Positions 23,427-32,049 are shown, counted from the stretch's first letter. The stretch: 45,042 nucleotides of DNA from Candidatus Goldiibacteriota bacterium (GCA_016937715.1 JAFGWA010000059.1:1-45042), one strand, 5' to 3'. Translations and numbers: made by a program. The notes: generated by a model from the letters alone, not told the origin.

Positions 23427-24005
23427 GTGAAAAAAAATAAAGCTTTACCTGTATCCGCCGCGGCGTTATTAATTTCAGCGCTGCTGCACGCGGGAATAAT
23501 AGGCACTGCATCCGGCATGTTTTCTTTATTTAAAGGAAAACATACGGCTGTAAATCAGCCGGTGGATGTCACGCTTGAACTTATGCCGTATGTCGCAAAG
23601 ACCGGACATAAGACAGAACTGGCAAAAAATGACACGGCCGCGCGCAACGAAAATTCAGAGAATGATGATATGGGCGGCGGCACGGCTGCTGCCGTCGGAG
23701 ATATTGAAACACAGAATTCAGTCTACGCGTACAATGACGCTGTAAAACAGAGGATACAGGCAAACCGTTTTTATCCGCCGCAGGCCAGGCAAAAGGGAAT
23801 TGCGGGAAAGTCTGTGGTGGCTTTTTCCATTAACCGTAACGGAACCGTGGCAGACGCGCGGCTTTTAACGTCGTCGGGGAATGAAATGCTTGATAAAGAG
23901 GCGGTGCAGAATATCCGGCGCGCCGCGCCTTATCCGCCGCTTCCTGATGCAATAAAAGCGGAACCGTTTGCCCTGCAGATAGCCATCGTCTTTAAATTAA
24001 ATTAA
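23427..24005 (+). CDS. TonB-like protein
   Basis: 192 residues from GTG 23427 (ATG one base upstream reads into TGA). An N-terminal anchor helix (about residues 9-25), then a polar spacer, then a TonB C-terminal domain (about residues 108-192): FYPPQARQKGIAGKSVVAFS, NRNGTVADARLLTSSG, and LDKEAVQNIRRAAPYPPLP. TonB carries proton-motive energy to outer-membrane receptors. The spacer is Asn/Asp-rich and short, without the usual Pro-Lys repeats. It lies directly upstream of the metal ABC transporter genes, suggesting a link to metal uptake. No ExbB/ExbD in the window. Confidence 0.8.
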   Translation: MKKNKALPVSAAALLISALLHAGIIGTASGMFSLFKGKHTAVNQPVDVTLELMPYVAKTGHKTELAKNDTAARNENSENDDMGGGTAAAVGDIETQNSVYAYNDAVKQRIQANRFYPPQARQKGIAGKSVVAFSINRNGTVADARLLTSSGNEMLDKEAVQNIRRAAPYPPLPDAIKAEPFALQIAIVFKLN

Positions 24006-24020
24006 TTATATGGGGTGTTT

Positions 24021-24836
24021 ATGAAAAAGATATTTGTTTTACTTGCAGCTGTAATAATATTTTCATCGTGCGGGGACAAAACCGCACAGCAGAATGTTTT
24101 ATGCGGCACATCCATGATTGCGTCGCTGGCAAAGGATATAGCGCCGGGGATAAAAAATACCGTGCTTATCCCGCCGGATGCCTGTCCGGGACATTTTGAT
24201 TTAAAACCGCAGGACGCGCTTGCCGTAAAAAAAGCAAAACTTGTGATAATACACCCGTACCAGCAGGCGCTGGCGCAGGCGATAAAGAAGATAAATAAAA
24301 AAGCCAAAGTGGAAGTTTTAAAAGCATCCGCGCTTACTACGCCGGAAGGGTATTTTAACGGGCTGTCAGAAATGGCGGCGCTTTTAAACGGTTATTATCC
24401 GGGAAATTTTGAAGAGTTTGAAAAAAACAGGCAGGCTGTGGTTTTTTCTGTAATGGAAAATGTGACGGATGACCAGATGTACATAAGCTGCATGAGAAAA
24501 AAGAAGGTAAAAGCCGTTGTCAGCGCCGTTCAGAAAGACCTGGCGGAATATTTTGGATTTGTACCTGTGGCGTTATTCGGTGAAGCGGAAAACCTTACGG
24601 CAAAAGAAATATCGGAAATAATAAAAAAAAGCAGAAACGGCCGTGCCGCGGTTATTTTAAGCAATTTAAACGGCAGCCACGACACATCAGCGGATATAAT
24701 AAACAGGGAACTTAAAGTAAAAAAAGCGGTGCTTCTTAATTTCCCCGGCGCGTCCGGGGATGACAGCGATTTTCTTGCGTTATGGAGATACAACTTTAAC
24801 CTTATAAAGCAGGCAGCCGGGGGCTGCAGTCAATGA
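24021..24836 (+). CDS. znuA: metal ABC transporter substrate-binding lipoprotein, ZnuA/TroA type
   Basis: The 271-residue product has a lipobox (FSSCG, Cys16) and the cluster-9 solute-binding layout. CPGHFDLKP supplies a metal-ligand His (about residue 55), with a second candidate in IHPYQ. A helical linker follows, then a C-terminal domain with LNGSHDTS, probably a further ligand. It delivers Zn or Mn to the permease. No His-rich loop is present. I choose ATG 24021 over a GTG 6 bases upstream. Its end overlaps the ATPase start by 4 bases (ATGA). The metal specificity is not determined. Confidence 0.8.
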   Translation: MKKIFVLLAAVIIFSSCGDKTAQQNVLCGTSMIASLAKDIAPGIKNTVLIPPDACPGHFDLKPQDALAVKKAKLVIIHPYQQALAQAIKKINKKAKVEVLKASALTTPEGYFNGLSEMAALLNGYYPGNFEEFEKNRQAVVFSVMENVTDDQMYISCMRKKKVKAVVSAVQKDLAEYFGFVPVALFGEAENLTAKEISEIIKKSRNGRAAVILSNLNGSHDTSADIINRELKVKKAVLLNFPGASGDDSDFLALWRYNFNLIKQAAGGCSQ

Positions 24837-25501
24837 ATAATGTATTTGCCTCTGTTGAAGGCCTTGATGTAACAATAGGTTCAAAAAAAATATTGTCGCG
24901 GGTTAACCTTGAAATAAAAAAAGGGGAGTTTATAACCCTTATAGGTCCGAACGGTTCCGGCAAAACCACGCTGGTAAAATGCCTGCTTGGGCTTATAAAA
25001 CCGTCAGGCGGAAGAGTCTTTTTAAACGGGGGAAAGTGCGGTTATATTCCGCAGTCTTTGCGTGAAGAAACGGGTTTTCCCGCAACCGCAGAAGAACTGA
25101 TAGAAAGTTCCGCGAAAAGCGCGGGTATGGATAAAGATATGGGTGAAATAGCCGATGAACTTAAAATAAGTAAAATTCTTAAATCGCGTTTCTGTGAATT
25201 GTCCGGGGGAGAAAAACAGAAAGTGATGCTTGCAATGGTGCTTGTAAGAAAACCGGAACTGCTGGTGCTTGACGAACCCAACCTTAACCTTGACCCATAC
25301 GCGTATATGGCTTTTCTTAAGCTTGCCGATTCAATACATAAAAAACATAATATCACAGTTATATTTGTCACGCATATGATAGACAGTATGCCGGTTTCTT
25401 CGGCGCGCGTGGTTGTGCTGAAAAAAGGGGAAATTTCCTTTGATGGCAGGGCGGATAAACTGTTTGGCGGAAAAAACGCGATGGAAAAAATATATGGATG
25501 A
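24833..25501 (+). CDS. znuC: metal ABC transporter ATP-binding protein, ZnuC type
   Basis: 222 residues with Walker A GPNGSGKTTLVK (about residues 41-52), Q-loop YIPQS, ABC signature LSGGEKQKV, Walker B ELLVLDEPN and a switch His in FVTHM. It powers import of the metal bound by the upstream lipoprotein. The start overlaps znuA by 4 bases and the end overlaps the permease gene by 8, a tight operon. Signature details match the cluster-9 Zn/Mn ATPases. Confidence 0.88.
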   Translation: MNNVFASVEGLDVTIGSKKILSRVNLEIKKGEFITLIGPNGSGKTTLVKCLLGLIKPSGGRVFLNGGKCGYIPQSLREETGFPATAEELIESSAKSAGMDKDMGEIADELKISKILKSRFCELSGGEKQKVMLAMVLVRKPELLVLDEPNLNLDPYAYMAFLKLADSIHKKHNITVIFVTHMIDSMPVSSARVVVLKKGEISFDGRADKLFGGKNAMEKIYG

Positions 25502-26300
25502 ACTTTACGTAAAGGCATTTTTATCCTGTGTTATTACCGGAACTTCGTGCGGGCTTGCGGGGGCGTTTATTCTGCTTCTGGAAATTCCTTTTGTGGGTGT
25601 GGCGGTGTCGCACGCGGCAATGGCAGGCGGTGTATGGGGTGTTGTTTTTGGCCTGCCGGGCAAAGTTTCGGCTTTCGCCGCGTCTATTTTAATGTCCGCC
25701 CTTTTAGGGCCGGTTTCTGACAAAGTAAAGTCTTCGGTTAATTCAATTTTAAGCGTTATGTTCGCTTTTTTAATGGCGCTTGCGCTTTTAGGCGTGGGGC
25801 TTTTTGAAGGGCACAGGCAGATGCTGTATTCGGTGCTGTGGGGCAATGTCTTTTTGTCCGGCTGGATGGATATTTTGTTTTCCGTTTTTGTTCTTGTGCT
25901 GGAACTTGCCTTTATTATTTACTATTACAGCAAACTTATGTTTGTGCTTTTTAACAGGGAAATGGCCCTGGCAAACGGCATTAAAGAAAGGCGGATATAT
26001 TATCTGATGCTTCTTTTAACCGGCGCGGTGGTGTCTGCCGGGCTTAATACGGCGGGCGGGCTTATGATATTCGGGATGATAATACTGCCGGCAGCCGCGG
26101 CAAAACAGGCGTGCGTAAGCTTTAAATCTTTTTTAATACTGTCAGCCGCCGCGGGATTTATCGGCGGAGCACTGGGCAGCCTGCTGGCTTTCGCGTTAAA
26201 CCTGCCGCTGGGCGCGACGGTTGTTCTTTTTATGGCGGGTATTTTTACGGTCTCGGCGGTGTATAAACATTTTTGGCGGTTAAGATTTAATAAAATATAG
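25494..26300 (+). CDS. znuB: metal ABC transporter permease, ZnuB type
   Basis: I choose ATG 25494 (MDELYVKAFLSCV), overlapping znuC by 8 bases. An in-frame ATG 54 bases earlier lies inside znuC. The 268 residues form 7-9 hydrophobic helices of the ABC-3 family, with VAVSHAAMAGGVWG (the conserved H-A near the first periplasmic loop) and the cytoplasmic coupling segment NREMALANGIKERRIYY. Together with znuA and znuC it forms a complete Zn/Mn uptake system. Confidence 0.88.
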   Translation: MDELYVKAFLSCVITGTSCGLAGAFILLLEIPFVGVAVSHAAMAGGVWGVVFGLPGKVSAFAASILMSALLGPVSDKVKSSVNSILSVMFAFLMALALLGVGLFEGHRQMLYSVLWGNVFLSGWMDILFSVFVLVLELAFIIYYYSKLMFVLFNREMALANGIKERRIYYLMLLLTGAVVSAGLNTAGGLMIFGMIILPAAAAKQACVSFKSFLILSAAAGFIGGALGSLLAFALNLPLGATVVLFMAGIFTVSAVYKHFWRLRFNKI

Positions 26301-26343
26301 AAATTTTTGGTGTATAATAAAATAAAACGCAAAGGGGTGCATA

Positions 26344-26718
26344 ATGAAAAAAATGACAGCAGCAGTAATAATTATTCTGTTGTTTTCGGTTATTCCGCTT
26401 GCGCGGGCAAAAGAGGATAAAATAATGGTGCTTATAGAAAATATAGAAAAAACGCCTGTTGCATCGCCGGTTTTGACTGCCACACCCATACCCGCGGCAC
26501 AGCAGCAGAAAGATATTAAGAAAACAAGGGAGATCCTTGACAGGGTGCTTGAAGAAAAGATGATTGATGAAAGGGAAGCTTTGACATTAAAAAGGATAAA
26601 AGAAGCGGAAAATAAGTCGGCCGCAACTGATCTGATACTGGGCGTTATGATTATGATAAACTTTCTGTTTCTGGTGTATGTCATGTTAAGGTTAAACGGA
26701 AACGGGCGTGAAAAATGA
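26344..26718 (+). CDS. small membrane protein of unknown function
   Basis: 124 residues with a Sec signal or anchor (residues 4-22, cleavage after ARA), a Pro/Ala/Thr linker (about 38-55), a charged helix (about 58-95, KKTREILDRVLEEKM) and a C-terminal transmembrane helix (about 98-115). Both ends could be membrane-embedded. TATAAT at 26313-26318 sits 26 bases upstream. SD GGGG precedes the ATG. The end overlaps the glutamine amidotransferase start by 4 bases. I do not recognise the family. Confidence 0.55.
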   Translation: MKKMTAAVIIILLFSVIPLARAKEDKIMVLIENIEKTPVASPVLTATPIPAAQQQKDIKKTREILDRVLEEKMIDEREALTLKRIKEAENKSAATDLILGVMIMINFLFLVYVMLRLNGNGREK

Positions 26719-27404
26719 ATATACATATAATAATGCACGTGCCTTTTGAAGGGCCCGGTACAATAGAACCGTGGGCAAAGGCAAGGGACCATAATCTTAC
26801 GTATACACGGGTATATGAAAATGAAAAATTTCCGGATATGGACGCTTTTGATATGCTTATAATAATGGGCGGGCCCATGAGCGTGAATGATATAGATAAA
26901 TACGCGTGGCTGTCCGGTGAAAAAGGTTTTATATCAATGGCGGTATCATCCTGCAAAAAAGTGCTTGGCATATGCTTAGGCGCGCAGATTCTGGCTGAAT
27001 GCCTTGGGGGGAAAGTATACCCCAACAGGGAAAAAGAAATAGGGTGGCATAATACCTATCTTACTGAAGCCGGAAGGAACATGAAGATTTTTGAAGGAAT
27101 ACCCCATGAGTTTTCAGCTTTTCACTGGCATGGTGAAACATTTGAAGTGCCTGCCGGATGCGAACGTATAGCGTATTCCGACGCGTGCGAGAATCAGGGT
27201 TTTGTTTTTGGAAATGAAATAGCCGCGTTCCAGTTTCATCTTGAATGTACCGAAGAAAGCGTGAAAGGACTTTACAGCATGTGTGAAGATGAAATTGTCC
27301 CGGGTAAATATGTCCGCACGTTTGATACCGTAATGGAAAAAAAGAACAGGTTTGCTTTTATAAACGAGCAGATGATAAAGTTTATGGACAACTTCACCCG
27401 ATAA
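26715..27404 (+). CDS. class I glutamine amidotransferase, GMP synthase-like
   Basis: 229 residues. MGGPMSVND precedes the nucleophile elbow GICLGAQILA (Cys about residue 84), and the catalytic His-Glu is in FQFHLE (about residues 173-178). All three residues are intact, so glutamine hydrolysis is likely. It belongs to the stand-alone GMP-synthase-like group (COG0518), whose ammonia acceptor is often unknown. It is coupled by 4 bases to the small membrane protein gene upstream. Confidence 0.82.
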   Translation: MNIHIIMHVPFEGPGTIEPWAKARDHNLTYTRVYENEKFPDMDAFDMLIIMGGPMSVNDIDKYAWLSGEKGFISMAVSSCKKVLGICLGAQILAECLGGKVYPNREKEIGWHNTYLTEAGRNMKIFEGIPHEFSAFHWHGETFEVPAGCERIAYSDACENQGFVFGNEIAAFQFHLECTEESVKGLYSMCEDEIVPGKYVRTFDTVMEKKNRFAFINEQMIKFMDNFTR

Positions 27405-27488
27405 AATTCAAATACCCGCTTTTCTGGAAAATATCCCCAACCCCTTTTTTATTATTTGAAGTTATATATTTAATTTTTGGTTTTGTTT

Positions 27489-27520
27489 TGGTAGCCGCGT
27501 CCTTTTAGGGCGCGTTGTTT
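27489..27520 (+). repeat. REP-like palindrome A (copy 9)
   Basis: TGGTAGC head with GCGTCC/GGGCGC stem around TTTTA and GTTGTTT tail. Confidence 0.7.
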
Positions 27521-27589
27521 AGATTTCGTTTTTGCTTTACTGCCTATAACTTAAACCGCTGGTTTTTATTTTTCTGTGCATCCGACCCT

Positions 27590-27733
27590 CATGTTTTATT
27601 TGCCTTTTCCGCTTCTGCTTATCTGCCTATAGCTTAAACTGTTATCTTTTATCTTCCGTCCCTCTGTCCCTCTGTGCATCCGTCCCTCGGCTTTACAGGG
27701 CTTGTGTGTATTTTTTCAGTACGCGCCGCGAAT
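27590..27733 (+). repeat. 144-bp direct repeat, copy 1
   Basis: Nearly identical to 28077-28220. Includes the CTTTTCCGCTTCTGCTTA phrase, a CCGTCCCT octamer tract (27656-27688) and the left end of the element at 27695. Confidence 0.75.
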
Positions 27734-27900
27734 TGGTGTTCTTGTATCCAAATAAGTTTGAAGTCTTGTGCGTGTTAACGTCATTGGCAACCGTGAATTC
27801 ACGGCACATACAAATTTGCCGCCGTCGCATTAAATACGTCCTGCCGGGTACATACTGTATTTGCGCGGCACGCACTGAAAAAACACACCCAACCCCTGTG
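27695..27900 (+). mobile_element. ~205-bp MITE-like element with long terminal inverted repeats (copy 1)
   Basis: The left end (CAGGGCTTGTGTGTATTTTT, then CAGTACGCGCCGCG) and the reverse complement of the right end (CAGGGGTTGGGTGTGTTTTT, then CAGTGCGTGCCGCG) match over about 34 bp. No ORF. The interior holds the palindrome CCGTGAATTCACGG. A diverged copy of the same length lies at 44788-44991 and a solo left end at 28181-28220. Confidence 0.65.
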
Positions 27901-27996
27901 GTTTTATTCTAATTTTCCAATTTCGAATTTTCGATACTTGTTTTATGTTTGTTTTTTCTTCCGTCCCTCGTGTTTGCCGGGTTTGGTTATATGCAA

Positions 27997-28028
27997 TGGT
28001 AGGCGCATCCTTTTAGGGTGCGGTAGTT
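27997..28028 (+). repeat. REP-like palindrome A (copy 10)
   Basis: TGGTAGG head, stem CGCATCC/GGGTGCG around TTTTA, GTAGTTTG tail. The A-T pair in the arm (T opposite G in the plain alignment) shows arm drift. Confidence 0.65.
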
Positions 28029-28044
28029 TGTTTTTGTTTTGCTT

Positions 28045-28077
28045 CCGTCCCTCCGTGCTTCCGTCCCTCTGTCCCTC
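28045..28077 (+). repeat. CCGTCCCT octamer tract
   Basis: Four in-phase 8-mers: CCGTCCCT, CCGTGCTT, CCGTCCCT, CTGTCCCT. Confidence 0.75.
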
Positions 28078-28220
28078 ATGTTTTATTTGCCTTTTCCGCT
28101 TCTGCTTATCTGCCTATAGCTTAAACTGGTATCTTTTATCTTCCGTCCCTCTGTCCCTCTGTGCATCCGTCCCTCCGCCTCACAGGTGTTGTGTATATTT
28201 TTTCAGCACGCGCCGCAAAT
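28077..28220 (+). repeat. 144-bp direct repeat, copy 2, ending in a solo element end
   Basis: Matches 27590-27733, with the octamer tract at 28143-28175. Homology stops just inside the element's left terminal repeat (28181-28220), so the element is truncated here. Confidence 0.75.
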
Positions 28221-28265
28221 AATGGCAGCTCGGCAGCTCAGCGGCTCAGAAGCTTGGTTTAGATC

Positions 28266-28296
28266 CGGTAGGCGCGTTCCTTTAGGGTGTGGCAGT
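28266..28296 (+). repeat. REP-like palindrome A (copy 11)
   Basis: CGGTAGG head, imperfect stem, GGCAGTT tail. Inverted partner at 28350-28380. Confidence 0.6.
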
Positions 28297-28349
28297 TAAA
28301 TATAAATATAGCAGATTAAGCTATAATCAGATAAGCAAAAGCAAAATCT

Positions 28350-28380
28350 AAACAACGCACCCTAAAAGGGTGCGGCTACC
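28350..28380 (-). repeat. REP-like palindrome A (copy 12, inverted)
   Basis: AACAA, then CGCACCCT/AGGGTGCG, then GGCTACC. Between it and copy 11 lies the inverted form of the TTCTGCTTATCTG phrase. Confidence 0.7.
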
Positions 28381-28647
28381 AGGGCAATAAACAATTCAAA
28401 TCAAATATAACTACCGAATGCTGCCACCGTCTGATCTTTTTATGATTATGCTTATGCTTAATTGCCTATAGCTTACACCGCTGTTCTTCCGGGCTGTCGA
28501 GCCGCGATTTTCCCACGCTGACATTTGCCGTGCGCGCAATGTGTTGCGCGGAAACACACCTTAAATTCCCTTTAAAATATGAATAAAAACCGCGGCACGG
28601 CAATTGCTATTACACAGTTGTTACAAATACGAAAAGGAGAAAACAAA

Positions 28648-29400
28648 ATGAAAAAAACAAAACTGGCAATGATTACGGCGGCGGTAATTATCCTGTGCGG
28701 GTGCGCGTCCACAACCGGGAATAAAATTTACACAATTAATTCCAGGGGTACTGCGGAAATACCGGGTTCTGATATCAGCTCCGCGCAGAACAAATCGCTG
28801 CAGTACGCAAGGGAAGAAATGATTTATTCAATAGACCGGTTTCTGGATTTTAAGTTTAATTTTGATGAAGAGACAAAAAGAAAAATATCGTCTGAAAGCA
28901 GGATAGTAAAAGGGTGGAAAAAGGACGGCTGGTACATTACGGAACTTACGTATACGCTTGATCTTTTTAATTTTCTGGCTGATAACGCGGGTTTCAGAAG
29001 CTTTAATACATGGGAATTGATGGGAATGTCAAAATACTATGACCACTATATGACAGGAAATAAGCCTATAGGCGTCTGGGTTCAGGAAAAACTTGCGCAG
29101 GAAATTACCAATGACCCTGTCAATCAGGCGGTTCTTTGCATGATACCGGCTTACAGCGGGAATTTCGCTATAGGAAAAAACCTTGCAGGCGGATTTTTTG
29201 CCCTGGCTAAAACAGCGGCGCTTTTAACCGCCATATTTCACCCGGATAAAGGCGCGAAAATCGGCGCTTACGCCGGACTGGGGGTGATAACCGCGTTGGA
29301 TTTTTATTCTGTAATTTTTGAAACATCAGAGTCTATAAAAAAACTTGAAGTGCTGAAAAACGCGCTTTCAGGGCAAAAACAAAATGAAAAAGGAGAATAA
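28648..29400 (+). CDS. lipoprotein of unknown function
   Basis: ATG 28648 has a strong SD (AAAAGGAG) and begins a lipoprotein signal with lipobox LCGCA (Cys about residue 19). An in-frame start 69 bases upstream would precede the SD. The 250 residues show a charged N-terminal half (LQYAREEMIYSIDRFL, RIVKGWKKDGWYITE) and a C-terminal half with two hydrophobic segments (about 170-190 and 200-225) typical of membrane-associated domains. No family is recognised. It is followed after 2 bases by another exported protein, so the two probably act together in the envelope. Confidence 0.6.
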   Translation: MKKTKLAMITAAVIILCGCASTTGNKIYTINSRGTAEIPGSDISSAQNKSLQYAREEMIYSIDRFLDFKFNFDEETKRKISSESRIVKGWKKDGWYITELTYTLDLFNFLADNAGFRSFNTWELMGMSKYYDHYMTGNKPIGVWVQEKLAQEITNDPVNQAVLCMIPAYSGNFAIGKNLAGGFFALAKTAALLTAIFHPDKGAKIGAYAGLGVITALDFYSVIFETSESIKKLEVLKNALSGQKQNEKGE

Positions 29401-29402
29401 AA

Positions 29403-29999
29403 ATGAAAATTAAAATTCAGGCAAAAAAGTTATTAATGACAGTTGTTGCGGCGGGAGCTTTATACGGCACGGTTTTAGCGCAGGGATATTTGGATACAAA
29501 TGAAAATGTACCGTCCTGGGAAAGGGATGTATACGCGGAAAAAGAAAATAAGACGGGTTTTTGGATATTTGGAGCCGGAGGCGCGGTGAACAGCCTTCCT
29601 TTAGCTTCGTCAAAATTCACACTGCCCCTTGTTTATCTTGCGTACGAAGGCGTGAATAAGAAATCGCTGGGAAACTTTGACACAAGCTGGTCTTTTGGGC
29701 TGTATGATTTTATGCCGGAAGCTGAATTTGCGATAATAATGCCTGTAAAACCGCTTGATTTCCGTTTAAGCGTGGGCGCTTACTATGACATAATCATCGG
29801 CGGGCACGCGGGGGTGCTTGTAAAAGCGGGGGCCATACTTAACAAGACTTATTCTTTTGACCTTATGGTAATCCCTATAGGCACGCAGCCTTCCGTGTCA
29901 TATTCCGAATCCCTGTCGCAGCAGAAAATTGTTCCAAATGACGGCGAACATGGGCTTGAATTTCCGGTATTCGGGGTTCTGGCTTCAATAAGGTTCTAA
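29403..29999 (+). CDS. exported protein, possible outer-membrane barrel
   Basis: 198 residues with a Sec signal (about residues 9-26, cleavage after VLA). The mature part is rich in aromatic, glycine-containing amphipathic strands (GFWIFGAGG, WSFGLYDFM, DFRLSVGAYYDIIIGG) and ends in Phe (VLASIRF), consistent with a small 8-strand outer-membrane barrel. It is co-transcribed with the lipoprotein gene (2-base gap, SD AAAAGGAG). A strong terminator follows. The barrel call is inference. Confidence 0.55.
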   Translation: MKIKIQAKKLLMTVVAAGALYGTVLAQGYLDTNENVPSWERDVYAEKENKTGFWIFGAGGAVNSLPLASSKFTLPLVYLAYEGVNKKSLGNFDTSWSFGLYDFMPEAEFAIIMPVKPLDFRLSVGAYYDIIIGGHAGVLVKAGAILNKTYSFDLMVIPIGTQPSVSYSESLSQQKIVPNDGEHGLEFPVFGVLASIRF

Positions 30000-30016
30000 A
30001 ACTAAAGGATGTAAAA

Positions 30017-30045
30017 GGGCGGGGCGGGCAATCCCCGCCTTTTTA
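30017..30045 (+). terminator. strong rho-independent terminator
   Basis: GGCGGGG (30018-30024) pairs with CCCCGCC (30033-30039), followed by TTTTTT. It ends the lipoprotein/barrel operon. A second register (GGCGGG at 30023) is also possible. Confidence 0.85.
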
Positions 30046-30081
30046 CTTTAACTTGAAAATAGGCATAAGGGGTGATAAAGT

Positions 30082-32049
30082 ATGGACATGAACACAATGG
30101 TGGAATCATATAACAGCACAATTTTTTATCTTATCGCGGCAACAGGCGCTGTAAACGCGGTCCTTGGTATCCTGGCTTTGACCAAAGGCAAAAACAGGCT
30201 TAATATTTCATTTGCCATTCTAAGTATACTGCTTGCGGCGTGGAATGCCCTTGTAATTTTATGGCAGGGCCCCGGCGGGATACAATATCTTGAAAAAATT
30301 AACGCGGTTGTGGTTGCTTTCATACCGGCTGCCGGAATTTTTCTGATACTTACTTTTTTCAAAATCACAAAAGGGCCCGGCGTTTCCCTGCTGAAAGTCT
30401 CGCTGATTTTTTCCGCGCTGCTGTCGCTGTACAGTATATCCACGTTTTTTTCGCCGGCGCTTGATTCTTTTTATAATACGCCGCCGTTTAAAGTGTGGGT
30501 GCTTATGCACATTTTTGTCTTCAGTATTGCGGGGTTTATGGTGCTTCTGTTTAAATACCGCAGAGTGCAGTATAAGCAGGAAAAGATAAAGATAAAATAC
30601 GTTATATTCGCGTTTGTCGTGCTTTTTACGGGAGCTCTTTTTGAACTTACCGGCGCTATCGGGATTCACAGGTTTAACCATATGGCGAATATAGCAAATG
30701 CCATATATTGCCTGATTCTGTTTGGCGCTATTTTCAGGCACAGGCTGTTTGATGCCGGAGTGGTGCTGAAAAATCTTATTATTTATTCCATAGCCGCCGG
30801 CGCTGCAACAGTTTTTTATGCCATAGCCGCTTACTTTTACGGCAAAGACAGGTTCTTTGGAGTGATGGCGCTTTTTATCCTCAGTTTTGCCGTTTTTTAC
30901 TATGCAAGGTTTCTTCACGGGGTGATAAAACTTTTTGTTGATTCCGTAAGCGGCGCGTCCGGCACCGAACTGGCCGCGCGGGAGCTTAAAAAACTGAAGG
31001 TTTCAGAGATAAACGATGAAGAAAAAATAAAAGCTATAATAGCGCTGCTGTCTGAAACAATGGAAATGGATGTTATTGTCTATATAAAAGAAGGTAATTA
31101 TTATGTGCCGTCATGGAGCATAGGGCCGGATGCGGGAGTGACCGTGGAGTACAGCGGTAAATTAAGCGGCATAACGCTTAAGTATGAAACCATAGCGGAA
31201 GACGGCAGCCTTAAAATTTTTGGAGCGGATATAACGGCGCCGCTTATATACGCGGGAGATGAAGAAGGGGCCATAACCGCAAAAAAACAGACAGCTGATA
31301 TTTCTTTTATGGAAAATGAAATATCCCTGTTCGCGGACGGCGCGGCAGAAATATCCGCCTGCCTTAATTCTTATCTTTTAAGGCGCACGCTTGACGCGGA
31401 AGAAAACATGAAACGCATAGGGCTTATGGCAAGGCAGATGGCGCATGAGATAAAAAATCCGCTGACCGCGCTTTGGGGCGCTGCGCAGCTGCTTGACCCG
31501 AAAAACGAAACTGACGCGGAAAACATTTCCATAATCAGGGATGAAATTAACCGGTTAAGGGGGATACTTGAATCATGGAAAGATTTTTCAGATAATATAA
31601 GAGTGGAAAAGTTTTCCGGTGATGTGATAGCTCTTGTGGAAGACAGCGTTAAGATGGCGCGCCTTACAGGCAAAAACGCTGAGTTCAGTTTTAAAAAGAC
31701 CGCGGCTTCTCTTATGGCAAATTTTGATAAAGACAGGATGAAACAGGTTGTTTTAAATATACTGTTAAACGCGGCTGATGCCTGTGAAAAAAGCCGCCTG
31801 CCTTTGGTGAAAGTTATGGTTATTCAAAAAGAGAAAACATTTGAGATAAAAGTAAAGGATAATGGTACGGGTATTAATCCCGAAATAATGAGAAAGTTAA
31901 AACAGCCGCTTTTTACGACAAAAGCAAAGGGAACGGGGCTTGGGCTCTCTATTTCTGATAAAATTGTGACGGCTCATAATGGGACGCTTATTATTGAAAG
32001 TGATGGAAACACTTATACAGAGGTAAAGATAGAAATTCCTTATAATTAA
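30082..32049 (+). CDS. membrane sensor histidine kinase (paralogue 1)
   Basis: 655 residues. About nine hydrophobic helices fill residues 10-285, like histidine-kinase 7TM-type sensory regions. A GAF-like domain follows (about 310-430). In the catalytic core the phosphoacceptor His455 is in MAHEIKNPLTALWG, with an N-box VLNILLNAADAC, G1 VKDNGTGI and G2 GTGLGLS. The H-box MAHEIKNPL is NtrB-like. It lacks a receiver domain. With the second kinase at 32322 it likely feeds the NtrC-type regulator at 34302. The start is ATG 30082 with GGGGTGAT SD. Confidence 0.88.
   Translation: MDMNTMVESYNSTIFYLIAATGAVNAVLGILALTKGKNRLNISFAILSILLAAWNALVILWQGPGGIQYLEKINAVVVAFIPAAGIFLILTFFKITKGPGVSLLKVSLIFSALLSLYSISTFFSPALDSFYNTPPFKVWVLMHIFVFSIAGFMVLLFKYRRVQYKQEKIKIKYVIFAFVVLFTGALFELTGAIGIHRFNHMANIANAIYCLILFGAIFRHRLFDAGVVLKNLIIYSIAAGAATVFYAIAAYFYGKDRFFGVMALFILSFAVFYYARFLHGVIKLFVDSVSGASGTELAARELKKLKVSEINDEEKIKAIIALLSETMEMDVIVYIKEGNYYVPSWSIGPDAGVTVEYSGKLSGITLKYETIAEDGSLKIFGADITAPLIYAGDEEGAITAKKQTADISFMENEISLFADGAAEISACLNSYLLRRTLDAEENMKRIGLMARQMAHEIKNPLTALWGAAQLLDPKNETDAENISIIRDEINRLRGILESWKDFSDNIRVEKFSGDVIALVEDSVKMARLTGKNAEFSFKKTAASLMANFDKDRMKQVVLNILLNAADACEKSRLPLVKVMVIQKEKTFEIKVKDNGTGINPEIMRKLKQPLFTTKAKGTGLGLSISDKIVTAHNGTLIIESDGNTYTEVKIEIPYN

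Larger units (their letters stand above)
27405..28647. other. 1.24-kb intergenic repeat region
   Basis: No gene is supported. It is built almost wholly from four REP-like palindromes, three CCGTCCCT octamer tracts, a 144-bp direct duplication, a ~205-bp element with terminal inverted repeats and a solo end of it. Short reading frames within it (e.g. 27706-27912, 27938-28222) are repeat translations. The last 70 bases carry the SD of the lipoprotein gene at 28648. A 7-bp stem CGCGCAA/TTGCGCG lies at 28533-28550. Confidence 0.7.

Noticed and set aside
27706-28222. Short + strand ORFs (68 and 94 residues)
   Set aside because: They are translations of the repeat element and octamer tracts, with Cys/Arg/Phe-rich low-complexity products.
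30259-30918. 219-residue - strand ORF opposite the first kinase
   Set aside because: It is antisense to transmembrane coding sequence, has a low-complexity basic product and no promoter or SD. The kinase frame is clearly the real one.
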